A stretch of DNA of 64,000 bases from Luteitalea sp. TBR-22 (lineage in GTDB: Bacteria; Acidobacteriota; Vicinamibacteria; Vicinamibacterales; Vicinamibacteraceae), in NCBI RefSeq assembly GCF_016865485.1, contig NZ_AP024452.1, positions 3,556,501 through 3,620,500 of the forward strand, given 5' to 3'. A program made the position numbers and the translations under genes. Below, one piece after another: positions 55,125 through 64,000 of the stretch (position 1 is the first letter of the stretch; each line of letters begins with the position of its first letter). A model generated the notes under the pieces. The model was not told the DNA's origin. It ran no database searches and was given only the letters and a program-made list of their open reading frames with translations.

Positions 55125-56381
55125 GTGTTCCGTTCACGACTCACCTTTTCCCGATTCGGCCCACTCCTGCGCCTGTTCGCCATGCTCACCATGGCCGCGG
55201 GCTCGCCTGACGCTCAGGCCGCCACCTCCTTGCAGCCGTCCGGTCCACACGCCGTCGGCCGGCGTTTCGAGACGTGGCGTGATGACGGCCGGCCCGACCC
55301 CGTGGACCCGGCCCGACGGCGAGAGGTCACCGTCACGATCTGGTACCCCGCGGAGGGCTCCAGCACGCCCAGCGCCGAACTGCCGCTGCCCGCGCCCTGG
55401 AACGAGGCACGGCTGTCGCGCCTCGGGAAGCGGTTCGGCGGGCCCTTCGTGGACGCCCTGCGCGCGTACCACGTGTCGGCGCGCACCGATGCGCCCCTCC
55501 TGCCGGGAACCACCCGCTTCCCGGTGCTGCTGCTCATGCCCGGACTCGGCTGGCTTCCCACCGACTACAGCGGGCTGGCCGAGGATCTCGCCAGTCACGG
55601 CTACGTCGTCGTGGGATTCGGATCGCCCGGGTTCGCCGACCTGGTACGGTTCCCCGATGGGCGTGAGGTCGAACGCACGCTCGGCATCGGCGCGGCGATC
55701 GGGACCGACCAGCAGCACGTGCACGAGGATGCGCGCTTCGTGACCCGACGCATCCCCGCGCTCGATGCCGATTCGGGCAGCCCCCTCCGGGGCAGGCTCG
55801 ATCTGTCGCGACTCGGTGCCGTCGGGCACTCCCTCGGCGGGACGATGGCGCACGTCCTGGCGGCCAGCGAGCCGACCATCCGCAGCGCCGTGAACCTCGA
55901 TGGCGACCCGATGGGATCGGTGCTCGAAATCCGGCCGACGCGCCCCCTTCTCCTGATCAGCTCCGAGTCACCGACGATCGACGAGGCGCCGGCGTTCCCG
56001 TCCCCGGAGCATCGTGACCGCGTCCGCGAGGGGCTGGAGAGGAGCGAGGGTCGGCGCACCGACGACTGGGCACGGATGTCCTCGGCGTCGCCGGCTGCGT
56101 TCCGCATCCGTGTCGCCGGGACACGCCACCTGAACTTCCCCGACGCGGCACTCTTCGAGGACCTCCTGACGACGCCTGCGGAACGCTGGATGAAGGTGGG
56201 CCAGATCGACGGGCTCCGCGGCCTCGAGATCACGCGGGCACTCGTCCGCGCGTTCTTTGCGCACACGCTATCCTCTGGCGACGACGCCATGCTGCAGGCG
56301 CCCGAGCGCTTCTTCCCCGAGACCCGTCGGGAGCGCGCGTCCGTGCCGTCAGCCGTTCGCCCGGGAGCTGACGCCCGTTGA
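55125..56381 (+). CDS. Secreted alpha/beta-hydrolase (PAF-acetylhydrolase-like)
   Basis: A 418-residue hydrolase with a signal peptide (RLFAMLTMAAGSPDAQA). VTVTIWYPAEG, FPVLLLMPGLGWLPTDYSGLAEDLASHGY (in parts) and the elbow GAVGHSLGGTMA are typical of the platelet-activating-factor acetylhydrolase group; GTRHLNFPDA holds the likely catalytic His. The substrate is unknown. The start is GTG 55125; an ATG in another frame nearby is not usable. It is divergent from DUF3617 and 27 bp before the FN3 protein. Confidence 0.82.
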   Translation: MFRSRLTFSRFGPLLRLFAMLTMAAGSPDAQAATSLQPSGPHAVGRRFETWRDDGRPDPVDPARRREVTVTIWYPAEGSSTPSAELPLPAPWNEARLSRLGKRFGGPFVDALRAYHVSARTDAPLLPGTTRFPVLLLMPGLGWLPTDYSGLAEDLASHGYVVVGFGSPGFADLVRFPDGREVERTLGIGAAIGTDQQHVHEDARFVTRRIPALDADSGSPLRGRLDLSRLGAVGHSLGGTMAHVLAASEPTIRSAVNLDGDPMGSVLEIRPTRPLLLISSESPTIDEAPAFPSPEHRDRVREGLERSEGRRTDDWARMSSASPAAFRIRVAGTRHLNFPDAALFEDLLTTPAERWMKVGQIDGLRGLEITRALVRAFFAHTLSSGDDAMLQAPERFFPETRRERASVPSAVRPGADAR

Positions 56382-56408
56382 TCGAGGTATCCCCGGCATG
56401 GAGCCTCC

Positions 56409-57908
56409 ATGCACCCGAGTGTCGCGAGCGCTGCTGCCATCGTCCTGCTGCTGGGAGCGACGCCCGCGTGGGCGGGCGATCCTCCGCGCGACGTCATCGT
56501 CGGCCCCCTCGTCAGCAGCTCCGTGGGGGAACGGCCCCTGGCGTCCTCCAGCCGCCTGGCCGTGTCCTGGGCACGACCTGACCGCGCCGATCACCTCGTG
56601 GTCGTCGCGCGCGAGGCGGTGCAGGGCACCGGCCCCCGCGTGTCGCTGGCCGCTCACGCGACCGACGTCACACTGACCGGGCTGAAGGCGGACACCACCT
56701 ACGTCGTCACGGTGCTGGCATGCCAGGACGAGGCGTGCACGCGCTGGGAGGCCTCGCCGGCAGTGGAGGCCACCACCGCCACCGAGTACTGGCAGTTGGT
56801 GGGCGCCGGGCACACGGTCGACCGCCTGACGACGATCGTGGCCGACGGCAACGCACGCCTCAGCGCCACGCGCTTCGGCGCCGACGCCGGCGACGTGGCC
56901 GGGCAGGTGCAGCTGTACTACGGACCGATGCCGCGTGACCGCCGACAGTCCCTGGCGGCCGCGGTGGCGGCCGGTGGCGCCGACCCGGCGGTCCCGGAGA
57001 CCTTCCTGTCGTTCAGCAGCCGGGCGGGATCGAGCGGGCTCCTGTCGCCGACTGCGCCGACGCCCCTGGTGGCATCGCTGGCAACCGGCCAGGGCGTCCC
57101 GGTGACGCACCCCGATGGTGGCTTCGTGCGGCTGTTCTTCGAGGCACAGGGCGCCGATGGGCGCACGCGCGCCATGTGGATCGACAGCAAGGACGGCTAT
57201 CGCGGCCTCGACTTCAATGCCGGCCCGGGCAGCACGTGCGAGACGGCGGCCGACTATGCGGCAGGTGGCGGGTGCGCCCCCACGGTGGCCATCGCCGTCG
57301 AAGGCGACGTCGAGGGCAACCCGCGCATCCGCAACGCCCGCCAGTTCAAGGTCGCGTGGCCGACCATGGACGCGCCGCACTGGGATCTGTCGGCCGGCAC
57401 GTTCATGGTGTTCACCACCGATCGCGTCGAGGGCTGCGCGCCGGCCTCACACAACCATGGCTACGCGGTGTGGGACGGCACGCGCTGGGTCGTGCAGTAT
57501 CGCGAGGACGGATGTCCCAAGCTGTTCACCAGCGCGCAGGCGGCGTTCCCGCTGCACGCTGGCGGCGTCCGCTATCGGCTCTACTACGGCGACCCGTCGA
57601 TCCAGGAAGGACGCGCCACGTCGAACCTGCCGTTCCTCGGCCCGAAGAAGCTGATCTACGCCGACGGCGCGCTCACGGGTGCGCCCGACCGGGTGGACTT
57701 CGAGGACTGGGAACCACAGGACGCCGCGCGCGACGTGGTGTTCCTGTGGCCCGACGGCTCGGTGCTCGACGCGCGCGCCGAGGGCTACATCGACGACTAC
57801 CACTTCCTGATGCCCACGGGCAGCCCTGACCTGCAGGTGATGTACATCACCATCACCGACGGCGCGATCGCGCCGATCGCGGTGGCGGCGCTCCTCCGCA
57901 ACCCGTGA
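56409..57908 (+). CDS. Secreted protein with FN3-like domain, unknown function
   Basis: A 499-residue protein with a signal peptide (SVASAAAIVLLLGATPAWA). Residues 45-125 look like a fibronectin type III domain (SRLAVSWARPDRADHLVVVA, LTGLKADTTYVVTVLAC). The rest, about 370 residues, is beta-rich with segments such as YWQLVGAGHTVDRLTTIVADGN, MWIDSKDGYRGLDFN and DVVFLWPDGSVLD, and several Cys pairs. I recognise no enzymatic motif. A surface or substrate-binding role is inference. GGAG lies 7 nt before ATG 56409. Confidence 0.65.
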   Translation: MHPSVASAAAIVLLLGATPAWAGDPPRDVIVGPLVSSSVGERPLASSSRLAVSWARPDRADHLVVVAREAVQGTGPRVSLAAHATDVTLTGLKADTTYVVTVLACQDEACTRWEASPAVEATTATEYWQLVGAGHTVDRLTTIVADGNARLSATRFGADAGDVAGQVQLYYGPMPRDRRQSLAAAVAAGGADPAVPETFLSFSSRAGSSGLLSPTAPTPLVASLATGQGVPVTHPDGGFVRLFFEAQGADGRTRAMWIDSKDGYRGLDFNAGPGSTCETAADYAAGGGCAPTVAIAVEGDVEGNPRIRNARQFKVAWPTMDAPHWDLSAGTFMVFTTDRVEGCAPASHNHGYAVWDGTRWVVQYREDGCPKLFTSAQAAFPLHAGGVRYRLYYGDPSIQEGRATSNLPFLGPKKLIYADGALTGAPDRVDFEDWEPQDAARDVVFLWPDGSVLDARAEGYIDDYHFLMPTGSPDLQVMYITITDGAIAPIAVAALLRNP

Positions 57909-57914
57909 GCCGCG

Positions 57915-58166
57915 TCAGCGGCAGCCGCCCTTGCGCAGCAGCGGTACCGCGGGGCACCAGTTGGTGAGCGACGACTGGAAGAGGTTCAAGCCTGCAAACA
58001 GCGTCAGGTAGAGCCAGTTCCGGTGCACGAACATCCCGAGCAGCACCGAAGTGACCACCACCACGCCCGCCAGCATTCGCAGCCCGCGATGGATGGTGAA
58101 GGTGCGGTCCCGGCAGATGTGCATGTCGAGGGGACGTGGTGCGTGGGTTGGTTGCTGTGAAGCCAT
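57915..58166 (-). CDS. DUF2892 (YgaP-like) inner-membrane protein
   Basis: An 83-residue protein with two helices (GLRMLAGVVVVTSVLLGMFV and LYLTLFAGLNLFQSSLTNWCPAVPLL, in parts). The NLFQSSLT.WCP motif is the signature of DUF2892. These small proteins often sit beside RND efflux or rhodanese genes. It starts 4 nt after the RND pump stop, so it is the last gene of the efflux operon; its role is unknown. Confidence 0.88.
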   Translation of the reverse strand: MASQQPTHAPRPLDMHICRDRTFTIHRGLRMLAGVVVVTSVLLGMFVHRNWLYLTLFAGLNLFQSSLTNWCPAVPLLRKGGCR

Positions 58167-58170
58167 GATG

Positions 58171-61361
<3,191 letters not shown>

Positions 61362-61362
<1 letters not shown>

Positions 61363-62573
61363 CACTTCGCTCCCGCCCGCAGCGGCGTGCCGTCGGTGAG
61401 TCCGATGGGAGGCGTGGACACGACACGCTCGCCATCACCGAGACCGGTCACCACCTCGATGCCTTCCGGCAGGGTCCGGCCGACCACGACCATGCGCAGG
61501 CGTGCCACGTCGCCGTCGGCGACGAACACGGAGGTGACCTGCCCGTGGCGCACGATCGCCGAAGACGGGACGAGCATCGCCGCGACCGGAGCGCCTGCGA
61601 AGCGGACCCGGCCGAACATCCCGGAGCGCAGGCGCGCGTCGCCGGGCAGGGCGATCTTGAGCAGGTAGGCGCGCGCGTCGGCATCCATGGCCCGTGCGAC
61701 CTCGCTGACGGTGCCCCGCAGGAGCACCGGCGAGGCCGCATCGACCTCCACGTCGACCTGCTGGCCCACCGTCAGGCCCGCCACCCTGGAGGCGTCCACC
61801 CGGACGTCGAGCCTCAACGCGCCGTCGTCCTCGAGCCGCAGCAGGGGCATGCCGGGCGCAGCCATGTTGCCGGGCTCGACGAGTTTCTCGGCGACGACGC
61901 CGGCAAACGGCGCCGTCACGACCGCGAAGCCGGCGGTCACCGACGCCGCCTCGCTCCCGGCCCGGGCGCTGGCCAGCGAGGCCTGCGCCTGCTGGATCCG
62001 CGCATCGATCGCGGCAAGCTGCGCCTCGGCGGCCCGGAAGGACGCCGTCGCCTGGTCGAGTTCCTGCGTCGTCGCCGACTTGCGCCCGTGCAGGGCGACG
62101 ACGCGGTCGTAGGACGCCCTGGCCAGCGCCAGGCCCGCCTCTGCGGCGCGACGGTCGGCGCTACCGGCGGTCACGGCCTGCTCGGCCGCCAGCGCCGACG
62201 ACTGGGCGCCGCGTGCGGTGGCGCCCAGGTCGCGGTCGTCGAGCACGACGAGCACCTGACCGGCGCGGACACGATCGCCGGGCTGGACGCGCACCTCTCG
62301 CACCGGCGCCATCAGCCGGCTGGTGACGACGGCCGTCGTGCGAGCCTGCACCAGCCCGCCTGCCTCGACGAGCGCCGCGTGCGGCGCCCTGGCGACCGTG
62401 ACCGTCGATACCGCCACCGGCGCCTTCTTCTCTGCCGTCCCCGGCCTGTCGTGACTCCCGCCGCACGCCCCTGCAACAAGCGCGGCTCCCGCAACGAGGG
62501 CGATGCCGGCCCCAGCGCGGGCGGGTCGATTCCCGACTCCCGACTGCCGATTCCCGTAAGTGATGCTGTACAT
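61362..62573 (-). CDS. RND efflux periplasmic adaptor (lipoprotein)
   Basis: A 403-residue membrane-fusion protein that links the RND pump to TolC. A lipobox (LVAGAC, C37) anchors it. Lipoyl half-motifs ([22 protein letters not shown] and [22 protein letters not shown], in parts), a long helical hairpin (about 110-190) and beta-barrel domains are present. The N-terminal residues [11 protein letters not shown] are encoded by a four-copy heptamer repeat (62528-62555), which lengthens the signal-peptide n-region. The start follows TolC by 5 nt. Confidence 0.93.
62528..62555. repeat. Four-copy heptamer repeat inside the adaptor gene
   Basis: On the plus strand GATTCCC, GACTCCC, GACTGCC, GATTCCC, i.e. 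GGGARTC-type heptamers on the coding strand. The block is in frame over 28 bp near the start of the adaptor CDS and changes the sequence just before the signal peptide. Confidence 0.8.
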
Positions 62574-62578
62574 GATTG

Positions 62579-63922
62579 CTATCGTCCGAGCGCGCGGTCG
62601 AGGCCGGCCGACTCCACCGACACGTCGACGCGAGCGCGCAACTGTTGTTCATGGGCCTGCACCACCGCCTCGGCGGCCCGCAGGAGGGCGGTGACGTCGG
62701 CCAGCCCCTGCTCGTAGCGGTCGCGCACGATGCGCTGTCGCTCGGCGGCCTGCGCGACGACGGTCGCCGCCAGGGCTTCTCGCGCCCGGGCCGACGTCAG
62801 GCGCGACGCGGCGGCTCGGACCTCGAGGCGCACCCCGGTCTCGGCCCGCTCGCGCTCCAGGGCCCGCCGCCGCGAGGCTTCCGTGACCTCCGCGATGCGC
62901 GCCTTGTCGGCCATGCCGCGAAACAGGTTGATCCGCACGCCGGCGCCGACGCCCCAGCTGCCGGAGCGGTCGGCCCACGCACCGCCGTTGCCTTCCCAGC
63001 CGCCCTGCGCGAAGACCTGCGGCATGTAGCTGGCGCGCGCCTCGGCGACCTGCGCGCCGGCCAGGTCCACCATCAGCCGCGCCTGCTGCAGTTCGGGCCG
63101 CTGCCGGAGCGCCTCGGCCTCGAGGGCTGCCGTGTCCGCGACGGGCGCGGCCGACGAGGGCGCGAGGGGGGCGAGCACGAAGGCGGCGTCGAGCGGCTCT
63201 CCCATCACGCGGTTCAGGTCGGCGCGCGCGAGATCGGCCGCCAGGGTGGCGCGCAGTCGGCCCTCTTCGACCGCCGCCCGGTGGACCTCGACGGCGAGCA
63301 CGTCGGCCTCGGTAACCAGGCCGGCGTCGCGGCGATCGCGTGCCAGCTTCAGGTCGCCGTCGGCCGCCTCGAGCGCCGCCCGGGCCGCCTGCAGCGAGGC
63401 CTCGGCCTGCAGCACCTGTCCAAAGGCCTGGGTCGCCGCGACCGCGAGCGCCTGCGTGGCCGTGAGGCGTCCCGAGGCCGCCAGCCGCACGCCGAGTTCG
63501 GCGGCGCGGACCCGGGCGCGCGTCGCCCCGCCATCCCACACCGACTGCTCGGCGCCCACGGCCAGCCGGAAGTTGTCGACGGCATCGGGATGGTTGAGGG
63601 CCTCGAGCGCGAAGTCGGCGGCCGTGAACTGCCGCTGCGCGAGCAGCGAGCCGAAGACGAATACGGGTTGATTGCCGCGCTGCCAGGCTTCGGTCGCATC
63701 CACCCGCGGCAGGTAGCCGGCGCGCGCCTGGGTGACGCGGTGGACGGCTTCCTGCTCGGCGAGCGCCGCAATCCTGGCGTCGGGGTTGCCGGCCTGCGCC
63801 CGCGCGATGGCGTCCCGCAGCGTCAGGGGCGCCTGCGCCCGCAGGGGCGCTGCCGGCATCGCGACGACGAGCAGGACCGCGCCGATGACGGAAATCGAAG
63901 ACGTACGTATCATCAGGGGCAT
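62579..63922 (-). CDS. TolC-family outer-membrane efflux protein
   Basis: A 447-residue outer-membrane channel with a signal peptide (VIGAVLLVVAMPAAPLRA) and the internally duplicated coiled-coil/strand structure of TolC-like proteins: LTLRDAIARAQAGNPD near the start and QARLMVDLAGAQVAEARASYMPQVFAQGGW, in parts, in the second half. It forms the outer channel for the RND pump encoded next. ATG 63922 and ATG 63913 are both possible; the second avoids overlap with the divergent gene. Confidence 0.92.
   Translation of the reverse strand: MPLMIRTSSISVIGAVLLVVAMPAAPLRAQAPLTLRDAIARAQAGNPDARIAALAEQEAVHRVTQARAGYLPRVDATEAWQRGNQPVFVFGSLLAQRQFTAADFALEALNHPDAVDNFRLAVGAEQSVWDGGATRARVRAAELGVRLAASGRLTATQALAVAATQAFGQVLQAEASLQAARAALEAADGDLKLARDRRDAGLVTEADVLAVEVHRAAVEEGRLRATLAADLARADLNRVMGEPLDAAFVLAPLAPSSAAPVADTAALEAEALRQRPELQQARLMVDLAGAQVAEARASYMPQVFAQGGWEGNGGAWADRSGSWGVGAGVRINLFRGMADKARIAEVTEASRRRALERERAETGVRLEVRAAASRLTSARAREALAATVVAQAAERQRIVRDRYEQGLADVTALLRAAEAVVQAHEQQLRARVDVSVESAGLDRALGR
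63908..63913 (+). promoter_or_regulatory. -10 box TATCAT, probable leaderless promoter
   Basis: CGTATCAT ends 7 nt before ATG 63921. It lies within the first codons of the divergent TolC gene. Confidence 0.45.
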
Positions 63923-64000
63923 GGATGCCGCTTCCGCGACAAACGTGACACCGGCCGACGACTACGCCGCGTTGGTCCGGGATGCCGCGGAGGGCGACCC
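63921..64000 (+). CDS. N-terminus of a probable ECF sigma factor (cut by window edge)
   Basis: Twenty-six codons reach the window edge: MDAASATNVTPADDYAALV followed by RDAAEGD. The stretch YAALVRDAAEGD closely resembles the start of ECF sigma region 2 (typically LV.RA..GD..AF). It is divergent from the efflux operon with overlapping or nearly touching starts, so it may control that operon. The short length keeps confidence low. Confidence 0.45.
   Translation, partial: MDAASATNVTPADDYAALVRDAAEGD

Overview
The window is about 64 kb of very GC-rich, densely coded bacterial chromosome. The large Ser/Thr-kinase/TPR regulator, SpoIIE-type phosphatase, RND pump, many small secreted hydrolases, Tat-exported oxidoreductases and DUF4380/DUF3617/DUF2236 proteins fit an acidobacterium of the Vicinamibacteria (Luteitalea-like) type. 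This assignment is inferred from gene content and composition only; the window holds no rRNA gene. There are no recognisable phage genes, CRISPR arrays, restriction systems or other defence islands.

Layout. 1-6.2 kb: truncated trypsin-like protease, nitrilase-family amidase, tRNA-Glu, small basic protein, orphan MlaF-type ABC ATPase, SDR reductase, glutaredoxin-like protein, and a pair joining a DUF2236 (MpaB/latex-clearing type) oxygenase to a seven-helix protein resembling Pyr4/PaxB terpene cyclases. 6.2-14.2 kb: kinase/cyclase-like/ATPase/TPR regulator, His-rich outer-membrane-type protein, DUF697 and lipid kinase genes, second SDR. 14.2-17.2 kb: a mobile hot spot with a tandem array carrying the palindrome TGTGACGTCACA, a complete IS21-family element with a 5-bp target duplication, and a duplicated 3' end of tRNA-Lys beside the intact tRNA. 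17.2-27.8 kb: DinB, two-gene ABC exporter behind purA, AAA-like ATPase, a DUF2007-RNase III fusion coupled to a membrane phosphatase, trans-sulfuration PLP enzyme, cutA, ftsB-like gene and initiator tRNA with promoter and terminator. 28-31.3 kb: accessory cassette of an unknown glycine-zipper protein, a subtilase with an altered catalytic Asp, and a frameshifted beta-propeller gene. 31.4-46.2 kb: TSUP exporter, secreted esterases, Gfo/Idh oxidoreductase, DUF4380 protein, flavin amine oxidase, Sua5, a YHYH-YwqK-SCO operon divergent from a two-component system, and a hydrolase. 46.3-64 kb: membrane protein, nine-hundred-residue hybrid histidine kinase, PIG-L/ROK/PIG-L/DUF3617 run, PAF-acetylhydrolase-like hydrolase, FN3 protein, a TolC-adaptor-RND-DUF2892 efflux operon and the start of a probable ECF sigma gene.

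Two sequence-level themes run through the window. About a dozen genes have a GGTANNNT-like -10 box ending only 6-10 nt before the start codon and no Shine-Dalgarno sequence, which is the signature of leaderless transcripts; it also fixes several otherwise ambiguous starts. Short tandem repeats with a 7-bp period (GGGARTC and relatives) sit at several gene boundaries. Neighbouring same-strand genes are often coupled by ATGA or GTGA overlaps (sco/ywqK/YHYH, RR/HK, rnc/phosphatase, PIG-L/ROK, istA/istB).
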